A stretch of 27,678 nt of DNA from IMCC26077 sp964490435. Its GTDB lineage: Bacteria; Actinomycetota; Actinomycetes; Nanopelagicales; Nanopelagicaceae. Every line of letters begins with the position of its first letter. Position 1 is the first letter of the stretch. Shown here piece after piece: positions 17,341-24,993 of the stretch. The position numbers were made by a program, and so were the translations under genes. The stretch lies in the NCBI GenBank assembly GCA_964490435.1, contig CAZBCF010000018.1, positions 1 to 27,678 on the forward strand. The letters run 5' to 3'. The notes under the pieces are model-generated. The model saw nothing but the letters and a program-made list of their open reading frames with translations, did no database searches and was not told the origin of the DNA.

Positions 17341-18690
17341 CTATTTCTCAAGCTCTCTTTTCCAGGCTAAATGAAATGATCTAGGCCACACCCAAGGTGC
17401 TTGATCCGGGAGCAAGAACGGAAAAAGCTTGGATAACCAGAGCGCATACGCTGGTTCCAATCTTTCAAAATTAGTCCGACATAAAACTAGTTCAGATGTA
17501 AGCACTTCAAGAGGAATGGTATCTGCAATAACATTCATAGCTTCAGCAAGCGCACGATAGTGAAGCAACCAGTATCTATAATTTTCAACCAATTTGGGAA
17601 ACTTTGCGCGCAGGTCAATGAATTTCTGCACTCGTTCGTCAGCGCCAGGGTTAGGTACGCAAAAATTAGGATCTACATAAGTTGTTCGATCGGACCACAC
17701 GCCACCACCAAGCGATAATATTACGTTCCCAATCTCTCTAACACAATCTCCGTCAAGATCCAACCAAGTTCGTGCATATTCCTCCGCAACACTCTGAGCA
17801 GTTGCTGCACCATCAGACGCCATCCTGATAATTGCAAATCTATTTACATCATCATGAATACCCTCAACATACTGAACTTGCCCGACGACATTTTTGGTAT
17901 CCGATCGGATGGCTCGCTCTATGATTGGAAGAATTGGGCACGGACCCCATTTACCCCATCCGCCAAGCATCGTTGTTTCGGGGTTCATATAATATTTTAG
18001 AATAGGCTTGCCTGCACCCCTTGGAATATCCGCCACATAATCCACCCAGGGCGATTGTCTAAGTATTTTCTCTACTTTTTCATGTCTTTCAATTGACAAT
18101 GCGTGGCTAGCGGCTACTACCTTAACGTCGGGATGAAACTTACGACATATTTCAGCTTGTTTTCTGTAACTCTCTAAATATATTGTCGGCCAATCTTCGC
18201 ATAATTTGCAACAACACCCCCCATTATCAGTCGCAGGCGTCATGAGATAATCAATTCGAGGTAACTCAGAAAAAACCTTAGTGCGCAACCGAAGTATCTC
18301 TTGCCAGGCGCCCTCCACAGAAGGACATGCGCAGCCTTCTTCTAGAAACAATGTTCCATTAGTTGCTTTCCAATGAGGATTTTCTTCAAGTGTTTTTTCA
18401 AAAACATCATTCAATGTGCTGTAAATTCCAACATTCATTCCAAGGTCGATTATTTCTTGGCAGATAGCACGTTGTAAGGACCAGTGATTACTTTCGAATA
18501 GATAGTCTTCAGGGGTTCTTTGCCCAAATTGAAAGGGAATGAACCAAACCGTGTTTGCACCCATTTTTTTTAAATCTGACAACTCTCTTTTCCACCTATC
18601 AAGAGCCCAAAATCTCATGCCAGTATCACCATTGTGATTAGCCAGAAAAACTCCAACTGGTTTCTCGTGAAAATAAGTTTCCTTATACAT
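17341..18690 (-). CDS. Unrecognised protein, TIM-barrel glycosidase-like, with cysteine cluster
   Basis: I do not recognise this 449-aa protein. An early segment, WALDRWKRELSDLKKMGANT followed by VWFIPF, is the kind of first strand-helix unit seen in TIM-barrel glycosidases of the GH20/GH67/GH84 type. A CxC (Cys120, Cys122) and a DNGGCCCKLC segment (155-164, Cys159-161 and Cys164) form a cysteine-rich patch. Some alpha-glucuronidase-like proteins have a comparable Cys-rich loop after a strand, so a glycosidase or metal-stabilised fold is possible, but this is inference. There is no signal peptide or membrane segment. The ATG at 18690 has GGAAGAGGG at good spacing. It sits between the permease and GH36 genes, so a role on the imported sugar is likely. 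Confidence 0.75.
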   Translation of the reverse strand: MYKETYFHEKPVGVFLANHNGDTGMRFWALDRWKRELSDLKKMGANTVWFIPFQFGQRTPEDYLFESNHWSLQRAICQEIIDLGMNVGIYSTLNDVFEKTLEENPHWKATNGTLFLEEGCACPSVEGAWQEILRLRTKVFSELPRIDYLMTPATDNGGCCCKLCEDWPTIYLESYRKQAEICRKFHPDVKVVAASHALSIERHEKVEKILRQSPWVDYVADIPRGAGKPILKYYMNPETTMLGGWGKWGPCPILPIIERAIRSDTKNVVGQVQYVEGIHDDVNRFAIIRMASDGAATAQSVAEEYARTWLDLDGDCVREIGNVILSLGGGVWSDRTTYVDPNFCVPNPGADERVQKFIDLRAKFPKLVENYRYWLLHYRALAEAMNVIADTIPLEVLTSELVLCRTNFERLEPAYALWLSKLFPFLLPDQAPWVWPRSFHLAWKRELEK

Positions 18691-18721
18691 CACAGCCCTC
18701 TTCCCAATTTTTTACCGATAA

Positions 18722-19558
18722 TTAACCTTTGGTAGCCCCTGCGGTTAAGCCACTGATGAATTGCTTCTGTAACGCTAGGAAGAAAATTAAGATTGGTAAG
18801 CTTGCGACAATCATGTACGCGAATATGGTCCCATAATCAGTAATTTGCCTTGAGCTAACTTGATAAAAGAGACCAGTGATCACGGTTTGTCCAGTGAGAG
18901 GTCCTAAAATAATCAGAGGCGCCAAAAAGTCATTCCATATCCAAACTCCGAGAAAAATAAGAATACTTGCGGTTGCCGGACGTAAGAGTGGGAATATTAT
19001 TACCCAAAATGTTCGGGATTTTGATGCGCCATCGATGGCAGCTGCTTCATCTAATTCTCTTGAAATTCCTCTGATAAATCGGGTGAACACGAAAACCCCA
19101 AAGGGAAGGAAAAAACCTACGTTTGCGAGGATTAGACCTACGTAGCTTCCGAGAAAATGCAAACGCCTCAAAACTTCAACCAGAGGGACTAACAGAACTT
19201 GACCTGGAACCATAAAGCCTGCCAACAAAATAGCAGTAAAAATTCTGGCAACTTTTGTGCGACTTCGTGCGAGCGTGTAAGCCAACCCTGCAGACAATAC
19301 GCAAGTTAGTAGTGCACTAATAATCGTCACTATGAAACTTCTTCGAAGCCCGGGCAATAAGTCACTTTGCGCTGGATCAAGGACTTTTGCAAAATTCTCG
19401 AAAGTGGGGTTAGTTGGAATTCCAAGTGGATCGCCAAGTATCTGTGAGGACTCTTTGACTGAGTTAACGAGAACAATAAATACGGGAAGGATAAATATTA
19501 AAGCGACGACGATTGTGAGAAATGGCCGAAGGAAACTTAACTTTGACTCAACTTTCAT
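18722..19558 (-). CDS. Carbohydrate ABC transporter permease, MalG type
   Basis: This is one of two membrane subunits of a CUT1-family sugar importer (278 aa, usual length). It has six likely membrane helices, starting at about 11-33. The EAA loop is at about 170-198 (DEAAAIDGASKSRTFWVIIF), where the ATPase docks. It overlaps the MalF-type gene by 4 bases, so the two are translationally coupled. The solute is inferred from the downstream glycosidases: an oligosaccharide with alpha-galactose and rhamnose. No ATPase gene accompanies it. Confidence 0.93.
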   Translation of the reverse strand: MKVESKLSFLRPFLTIVVALIFILPVFIVLVNSVKESSQILGDPLGIPTNPTFENFAKVLDPAQSDLLPGLRRSFIVTIISALLTCVLSAGLAYTLARSRTKVARIFTAILLAGFMVPGQVLLVPLVEVLRRLHFLGSYVGLILANVGFFLPFGVFVFTRFIRGISRELDEAAAIDGASKSRTFWVIIFPLLRPATASILIFLGVWIWNDFLAPLIILGPLTGQTVITGLFYQVSSRQITDYGTIFAYMIVASLPILIFFLALQKQFISGLTAGATKG

Positions 19559-20469
19559 CGTTCCACCTCTCTCTTTGTCAAAAGATAAACCAATACACTT
19601 GTAACTGCAGCAACCAAAAGGGTGAGGACAATTGCCATTGATGAGGCATATGCCACTCTGGCAGACTGGAAAGCAGTTCTTACCATAGTCGTAGCGATAG
19701 TTTCTGTGGAGCCTGCTGGACCACCAGCAGTCACTACTATCACTTGGTCGTAAAGTCGCAGGCCAACTAGAGACAGAACTGTCGCATTAATTGTTAGTGA
19801 ACCCGCGAGTAATGGCCACGACACAAATCGAAAAAGTTGAAATTCCGAACAACCGTCTATTTTTGCGGCTTCAGTTAATTCTTTGGGTATGGACTGTAGA
19901 TCCGCGAGATAAATGACCATACAGAAACCGACCATTTGCCATGTCACTATGAATGCGACCGAAGGTAGAGCCAAAGATTGTGAACCAATCCAGCTTTGCT
20001 TCAAACTACTCAATCCCACTTCGTCTAGAAGTGAGTTGAGGATGCCATTATCAGTGAGAATTGATGCCCACACGACACTTACAACTACCGCACTGAGTGT
20101 CATTGGCATGAAAATGAGGGTTCGTACTCCATTGTAAAGTTTCCCTTTTTTATTGAGGAGTACCGCGATGAAGAGTCCAGAGACATTTGGAAGAATTATT
20201 ATAATGGCGGCGAATTTGAGAGTAGTAAAGATTGATTTTCTAAATTCAGGATCAGATAGAAGCGTTGTGTAGTTCTGTAAACCAATGAAACTTGTATCTG
20301 GATAAGTCCAATTGTAATTGGTCAGGCTGGACACGATGAGGATAACAAAAGGAATCAAAATCAAAAATGAGTAGGTTAAAAAACTTGGAAGATAGAGAAC
20401 TACATCACCAATCTTCGAAACTATTCGGGATAAGAGGTTTCGGGGCGTGAAAGTTTTCACGTTACTCAC
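19555..20469 (-). CDS. Carbohydrate ABC transporter permease, MalF type
   Basis: This is the partner permease of the CUT1 sugar importer (304 aa). It has a cytoplasmic N-terminus, a first helix at about 27-49, a periplasmic-type loop, and the EAA loop at about 200-221 (EAAKIDGCSEFQLFRFVSWP). It starts with GTG, preceded by an unusually strong purine tract (GAGGAGGGAGG) about 7 bases upstream. That tract may offset reduced read-through past the hairpin between this gene and the binding-protein gene. It has no large MalF-type extracellular P2 domain, as expected for this short subfamily. Confidence 0.93.
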   Translation of the reverse strand: MSNVKTFTPRNLLSRIVSKIGDVVLYLPSFLTYSFLILIPFVILIVSSLTNYNWTYPDTSFIGLQNYTTLLSDPEFRKSIFTTLKFAAIIIILPNVSGLFIAVLLNKKGKLYNGVRTLIFMPMTLSAVVVSVVWASILTDNGILNSLLDEVGLSSLKQSWIGSQSLALPSVAFIVTWQMVGFCMVIYLADLQSIPKELTEAAKIDGCSEFQLFRFVSWPLLAGSLTINATVLSLVGLRLYDQVIVVTAGGPAGSTETIATTMVRTAFQSARVAYASSMAIVLTLLVAAVTSVLVYLLTKREVER

Positions 20470-20495
20470 CCCAAAACCTCCCTCCTCTTTTTAAC

Positions 20496-20512
20496 GCGAG
20501 TGAAATTCTCGC
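20496..20512 (-). other. Intercistronic stem-loop after the binding-protein gene
   Basis: GCGAG (20496-20500) and CTCGC (20508-20512) pair around a 7-base loop, 6 bases after the stop of the sugar-binding-protein gene and before the permease ribosome site. No T-run follows in the leftward direction. Such hairpins often protect the binding-protein part of the message and raise its level over the permeases. That role is inferred here. Confidence 0.4.
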
Positions 20513-20518
20513 ATCAAA

Positions 20519-21910
20519 CTATCTTGCGGTGTTTTTCTTTATTGACGCATCCAAATCATCAACTGCCTGATCTGCTGTTTTAGATCCATCCATCATTCCC
20601 TGAATGGCTTTAGAGAAATCAGCCATGAATGCAGCAGGAAGTTCATCCGCGCCACCATTCCACCCGAAAGTCGGCACTCGCTTTGAATCGTTGTAGATTG
20701 CAAAACTGTCGTCGAACAATTGGGTCATTTTTGATTTCGCCTTCCAGCCCTTGACGTTGGGGAAAAGAGCATCGTTAACCGCTCCAGCTTCTCCACCCGC
20801 TTGGCTGCTAGCAATTAGTATGCCGGCTTTAAGCGCTTGAGCTGGAAACTTCGTTTTTGCAGAGATGAACGGAACTGGACCAACCACTGCTCCCACAGTC
20901 GGGCTTCCTGAATCCGGTGGAAGTGGGAACACTCCAATTTCAAATCCTTTGCCGACTCCAGCAGCTTGCCATGTACCCATTGGATACATAGATCCGCCGC
21001 CACTTTCGAATTTCTCTTTGACTTGACCATAATTGATGCTTAGGGCATCCGTATTGAAGTACTTCTTATCCACAAGCACCTGGAACTTCTTGAACGCCGC
21101 TAGAGCATCGGCCTTAAGGCTTGCTTTGCCAGCTTTGTAGTCTTGATTGAACTTCGGATTCTTACTCATGACATCAGAATTTAGAATGCCAGACATCATG
21201 ATTGGTGTTGCCCAACCATCGCTACCGCCACCAGCAAGAAGCGGTGTGAAGCCCTTGGCTTTCAATTTCTCGCATGCAGTGAGAAATTCAGCCCAGGTTT
21301 TTGGAACACTGGTGATGCCAGCCTCTTTGAATTGAGTCTTGTTGTAGTAAACAACCGGGATTGCTTGAGCGCCCATAGGAAGTCCGTAGACCTTGCCATC
21401 AATCCGGGTTTCTCCACCGTTGAATCCTGCAAGAGCCGATTCAGGATATGGGAGAAGCGCGCCGGCCTTCGCAAAATCTGCTTGTGGAACATCCCAAATT
21501 AGGTCTGGGAGTTGATTGGTGGTTAGTAATTGCTGCGCATATTGTTTCCGATCAAGTCCTGGAGTATACAAATACTTGATTTTTAGCTTCGGCATAGCCT
21601 TACGAGCCTCTGCAGTCAATGCAACCCAATAATCCTCTTGAATATTTGGAGTCTTGAAAACTAGCAAAGACAGTTCAGCTGGTTGCTTCCACTGTTCTTC
21701 AAGAACCAATTTATTTTTCTTTTTAACACAGACAAGATTTTCTAGCACAGACGCACCTTTTACGACGGCATTTGCCTTCTTGCAAGAAGCTCCTGCAGTT
21801 TGAGCCGCAGATGCACTCATAGAGTTAACACCTGATAGAACTACTGAGAACACGAGTGTCGCAGCGAAAGTTGTGCTGACTAACCGTCTCCTGCCTTTTT
21901 GTTTAAGCAT
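20519..21910 (-). CDS. Extracellular sugar-binding protein of CUT1 ABC transporter
   Basis: This is a secreted solute-binding protein of family 1 (463 aa). A Sec-type signal peptide is visible: KQKGRRR, a hydrophobic core (about 10-28) and an Ala-rich cleavage site near ASAA (33-36). No lipobox is seen, so anchoring would need another means. After cleavage comes a short module with Cys43 and Cys61, then the binding fold from about 75, with DLIWDVPQADF, KTWAEFLTACEKLKAKGF and SGGGSMYPMGTWQAAGVG. The ATG at 21910 follows GGGGAAGGAAAG; a TTG at 21925 is rejected. It is the first gene of the glycan operon. Its base composition is closer to the host flanks than its neighbours (21061-21120 has 31 G+C in 60). 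Confidence 0.92.
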   Translation of the reverse strand: MLKQKGRRRLVSTTFAATLVFSVVLSGVNSMSASAAQTAGASCKKANAVVKGASVLENLVCVKKKNKLVLEEQWKQPAELSLLVFKTPNIQEDYWVALTAEARKAMPKLKIKYLYTPGLDRKQYAQQLLTTNQLPDLIWDVPQADFAKAGALLPYPESALAGFNGGETRIDGKVYGLPMGAQAIPVVYYNKTQFKEAGITSVPKTWAEFLTACEKLKAKGFTPLLAGGGSDGWATPIMMSGILNSDVMSKNPKFNQDYKAGKASLKADALAAFKKFQVLVDKKYFNTDALSINYGQVKEKFESGGGSMYPMGTWQAAGVGKGFEIGVFPLPPDSGSPTVGAVVGPVPFISAKTKFPAQALKAGILIASSQAGGEAGAVNDALFPNVKGWKAKSKMTQLFDDSFAIYNDSKRVPTFGWNGGADELPAAFMADFSKAIQGMMDGSKTADQAVDDLDASIKKNTAR

Positions 21911-22216
21911 GCTTTCCTTCCCCAATTAATTGTCGAGGCACTCGCTAATCTCAACGAAGTACCTCTTGAAGTTGGCTGACTATATTTCCTATAGGATTTG
22001 AAAGATAGTGTTTGGAGATGATTTCCCGTTATTCCGGAAATTTTTTTATGAAATCAGGCATTTTTACTATATGTACGTTATATCCAATATGTGAAAGACT
22101 CTCTCCCGCATGCGAATTAGTCTGAAGCAATGTGGCCAAATGAACAGATAGAAACAGATAGATTAGTGAAAGTAGGGGTCACTAACTAAAAAATCTTGCT
22201 TGAAGAGGAGCTCCGT
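21911..22216. promoter_or_regulatory. Divergent control region of the glycan locus
   Basis: This stretch of 306 bases lies between the leftward binding-protein operon and the rightward SDR gene and has no gene. It is AT-rich. It holds TTTCC-N9-GGAAA (22022-22040) with the perfect palindrome TTCCGGAA inside (22032-22039), a perfect palindrome CGCATGCG (22107-22114), a direct repeat ATATGT (22069-22074 and 22087-22092, approximately), and a perfect 10-bp tandem repeat AACAGATAGA (22143-22162). Any of these could be operators. No regulator is encoded nearby. I could not define a convincing sigma-70 promoter by eye. Confidence 0.5.
22143..22162. repeat. Perfect 10-bp tandem repeat (AACAGATAGA x2)
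   Basis: Two identical 10-base units are joined head to tail, a spacing of about one helical turn. They lie 55 bases upstream of the SDR start codon, a place suited to an activator or repressor. Confidence 0.85.
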
Positions 22217-22999
22217 TTGAACAAAAATAGAACTGCCCTAGTTACTGGAGGAGCGTCGGGGATCGGGGCAGCGTGTGTTCGCCGGTTTTTAAGCGAAGAG
22301 ATAAATGTGGTGGCAGTTGATTTGAACGAAAGAGCCCTTGAGACGAAGGCTCGTGAATTTGACTCCTCTTACTTCAAGTTCGTAGTTGGAGATATTCGCG
22401 AACAAGAAGTGCGCATGAACTGTATTTCAACAGCAATTAATGAATTCGGTGCTTTGAATATAGTCGTGAATAACGCTGCGGTATTTCTTCTATCAGGAAT
22501 CGATGCTTCATTAGATCAGTGGCAGCGAACATTCGAAGTTAACCTCCTCGCTGGTGCTCATCTAGTCGTGGAATCGCTTCCTTACTTAAGTCAGAATTTA
22601 AATCCGTCAATAGTTAATATCGCTAGCATTTCGGCTCATCGGGCACAAACAGGTCGTTGGACGTACAACTCGATGAAAGGTGCTCTTCTTGAACTTACGA
22701 AATGTCAGGCTTTGGACCTTGCACCCCAAGGAATTCGAGTTAATTCGGTGAGCCCAGGATGGATTTGGACAGAAACCTCTGATCAAGCCGCGAACGGAGA
22801 CAGGGCCAAATGGGAGCCCATTTGGGGAAAGTACTCAATGATGGATCGCTGCGGTGAACCGGAAGAAGTTGCCGCTGCAGTCGCTTGGTTAGCCAGCCCG
22901 GATGCCAGTTTTGTAACAGGAACTGATTTAGCTGTAGACGGCGGATACCTCGCGCTAAGTCCGGAGGGCTCAGACACCCTTGACTTACAGCGAGGATAG
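22217..22999 (+). CDS. Short-chain dehydrogenase/reductase, probable sugar dehydrogenase
   Basis: This is a classical SDR oxidoreductase (260 aa). The cofactor motif TGGASGIG is at 10-17, the acidic residue in VAVDLNERA after the second strand suggests NAD preference, and NNAAV follows. The active site has Tyr-x-x-x-Lys (YNSMK) with a Ser 13 residues before the Tyr. The C-terminal VTGTDLAVDGGY is typical of FabG-like SDRs. The start is taken at the TTG at 22217 because GAGGAG lies 6 bases upstream; the TTG at 22196 would add 7 residues and has no ribosome site. It is divergent from the glycan operon, so oxidation of released rhamnose or galactose (a 1-dehydrogenase of a non-phosphorylating route) is plausible but unproven. 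Confidence 0.88.
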   Translation: MNKNRTALVTGGASGIGAACVRRFLSEEINVVAVDLNERALETKAREFDSSYFKFVVGDIREQEVRMNCISTAINEFGALNIVVNNAAVFLLSGIDASLDQWQRTFEVNLLAGAHLVVESLPYLSQNLNPSIVNIASISAHRAQTGRWTYNSMKGALLELTKCQALDLAPQGIRVNSVSPGWIWTETSDQAANGDRAKWEPIWGKYSMMDRCGEPEEVAAAVAWLASPDASFVTGTDLAVDGGYLALSPEGSDTLDLQRG

Positions 23000-23007
23000 A
23001 TAAGCGT

Positions 23008-24135
23008 CTACTCTGACTTCCTATTCGTGTACTCACTTGCTGCTAGTTGTCCGCAAGCGCCATCAATCTCTCGGCCACGAGTATCACGCACTGTCACTGG
23101 TACGCCGTAGCTCTCTAACTTTGCAACGAAGGCTTTCTCGTCTTGTGGTCGCGATGCGGTCCACTTTGAGCCAGGCGTTGGATTCAAAGGTATGAGATTG
23201 ACGTGTGCATTCTTATTTTTTAGCATCCGGCCAAGCAGGTCTGCTCGCCACGCTTGATCGTTCACATCGCGAATCAGCGCATATTCGATGGAATAGCGCC
23301 GTCCGGTGGTACGCGCATATTCATCTGCTGCCGCAAGGACCTCGCGTACCTTCCAACGGGTATTGATTGGCACTAATGTGTCACGAAGTTCATCATCTGG
23401 CGTATGTAGCGAGACGGCAAGCGTCACCGGGATCTTCTCTTGAATTAACTTCTCAATACCTGTAACCACACCTACTGTCGAGAGCGTCACCGAACGAGCG
23501 CCAATACCAAACCCATCGGGAGCCGGAGAGGTGATATTGCGGATGGAGCGGAGTACGGCGTTGTAATTGGCCATCGGCTCCCCCATCCCCATGAACACGA
23601 TATTTGAAAGTCGTGTCGGTTCACCCATTTTTCCTGCGGCAAGCGCCTTCGTCGCTTCGAAAACCTGCGCTGTTATCTCACCAGCGCTCAAGTTTCGCGT
23701 GAGACCTGCTTGCCCAGTGGCACAGAATGGACAGTTCATGCCGCACCCTGCTTGAGAAGAGATGCAGAGCGTCGCGCGATCGGGATAACGCATTAAAACG
23801 CTCTCGACCATAACACCATCGTGCATCTTCCATAAATCTTTTCGCGTCGCACCACCATCACACTCAATCGTCCGTACCAAAGTCAAAAGTCTCGGAAAGA
23901 GCGCATCAGATAACTTCTTCGCGATAGCCGGGGAGATATCCGTCCACTCGGTCGGATCATCACTGTGTCGGGCAAAGTAATGATTGGCGAGTTGTTTTGC
24001 CCGAAAACCTTGCTCCCCCAATTCCTTGACGGCTGCAACGCGTTCTTCAGGAGTTAGGTCGGCGAAGTGCTTCGGTGCTCTCTTCGTGACTGGAGCAACG
24101 TCGATGATGAGTGGCTTATTCGAATTTTCACTCAT
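23008..24135 (-). CDS. rlmN: 23S rRNA/tRNA (adenine-C2)-methyltransferase RlmN
   Basis: This is a radical-SAM methyltransferase (375 aa) that makes m2A2503 in 23S rRNA and m2A37 in some tRNAs. The Fe-S cysteines are Cys131, Cys135 and Cys138 (QAGCGMNCPFC). Cys124 (TLCISS) corresponds to E. coli Cys118, and Cys361 in DGACGQLA corresponds to the methyl-carrying Cys355. GEPMANYNAVLRSI and STVGVVTGIEKL are family hallmarks. It lies 4 bases after the cdsA stop, in the rpsB-to-rlmN chain, and converges on the SDR gene with an 8-base gap. No terminator is obvious there. Function is assigned with high certainty. Confidence 0.97.
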   Translation of the reverse strand: MSENSNKPLIIDVAPVTKRAPKHFADLTPEERVAAVKELGEQGFRAKQLANHYFARHSDDPTEWTDISPAIAKKLSDALFPRLLTLVRTIECDGGATRKDLWKMHDGVMVESVLMRYPDRATLCISSQAGCGMNCPFCATGQAGLTRNLSAGEITAQVFEATKALAAGKMGEPTRLSNIVFMGMGEPMANYNAVLRSIRNITSPAPDGFGIGARSVTLSTVGVVTGIEKLIQEKIPVTLAVSLHTPDDELRDTLVPINTRWKVREVLAAADEYARTTGRRYSIEYALIRDVNDQAWRADLLGRMLKNKNAHVNLIPLNPTPGSKWTASRPQDEKAFVAKLESYGVPVTVRDTRGREIDGACGQLAASEYTNRKSE

Positions 24136-24139
24136 CGCG

Positions 24140-24976
24140 CTACCCGATGAGATTCAAGATAGCCCAGATGAAGGGTGATGTGAGTAGAACCGAATCAAGG
24201 CGATCAAGCACTCCGCCATGGCCAGGAAGAAGTGCGCCCATATCCTTCAGGTCCAAATCGCGCTTAATCGCACTTTCGATGAAATCCCCCGAGGTTGCCG
24301 TCACTACTGCGCCAAGTCCGACAAGGGCACCGACCCACCACATCTGATTGAAATAGATGCTGAACATCAACGAACCGCCAATCGCGGTGAAGATGACTGA
24401 GCCGACCAAACCCTCCCAACTCTTTTTTGGGCTGATATTCGGAGCGATCTTGTGCTTGCCCAGTAGAACTCCGAACACGTAACCAAAGGTGTCATTACAT
24501 GCTACGAGAGCAACTAAAGTCATGATGCGGCGAAGGCCATCATCTTCCTTTGCCATTACCAACAAGAAGGATGCCAGGAACGGAATATAGGCAAGGGTAA
24601 AGATGCTGGCAAAAGCATTTCTGACAAAATCCTTGGGACCTCGTGTGAGAATTGCAATTAACGTGAAAGGAATCGTCAGCGCAGTTGCGACGGCGATACC
24701 TGGGACAGCCTCGAACCAAGCGGCCAAGAAGATAATGGTCGCAGAGAGATAGAGCGAGCTGCAGATGCTGATATTCGCCCGTGCGAGCGCGCGATTCATC
24801 TCCCAAATTCCACGATAGACAAAGACCAATGCGAGTGCGACGAAGAGGATTCGATCGAGAAAACTGAGCGAGCCAATCACAAGTGCAAGAATGATGATAC
24901 CTACACCGATAGATGGCAGCAGCTTTCGCCCAGCCCTCTTATTTATCGCCTCGTTTATCGAATGGAGGTCAGACAT
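24140..24976 (-). CDS. cdsA: Phosphatidate cytidylyltransferase
   Basis: This integral membrane enzyme makes CDP-diacylglycerol from CTP and phosphatidic acid, the entry to phospholipid synthesis. It has 278 aa and several hydrophobic segments. The CdsA signature is complete at about 235-261 (SAIKRDLDLKDMG, then LPGHGGVLDRLD), with its Mg-binding acidic residues. SPKKSWEGLVGS upstream is also conserved. It starts 17 bases after the frr stop, with no strong ribosome site. Confidence 0.96.
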   Translation of the reverse strand: MSDLHSINEAINKRAGRKLLPSIGVGIIILALVIGSLSFLDRILFVALALVFVYRGIWEMNRALARANISICSSLYLSATIIFLAAWFEAVPGIAVATALTIPFTLIAILTRGPKDFVRNAFASIFTLAYIPFLASFLLVMAKEDDGLRRIMTLVALVACNDTFGYVFGVLLGKHKIAPNISPKKSWEGLVGSVIFTAIGGSLMFSIYFNQMWWVGALVGLGAVVTATSGDFIESAIKRDLDLKDMGALLPGHGGVLDRLDSVLLTSPFIWAILNLIG

Positions 24977-24993
24977 TCCAGTGGCGCGAACTC

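Noticed and set aside
10699..23007. Attachment-site or target-site repeats bounding the glycan cassette
   Set aside because: I compared the left junction (about 10690-10735) and right junction (about 22990-23040) by eye and found no convincing shared repeat, and there is no integrase, transposase or tRNA gene at either end.
23000..23007. Shared terminator between the SDR and rlmN genes
   Set aside because: Only 8 bases separate the convergent genes and no GC-rich stem with a T-run is visible around them.
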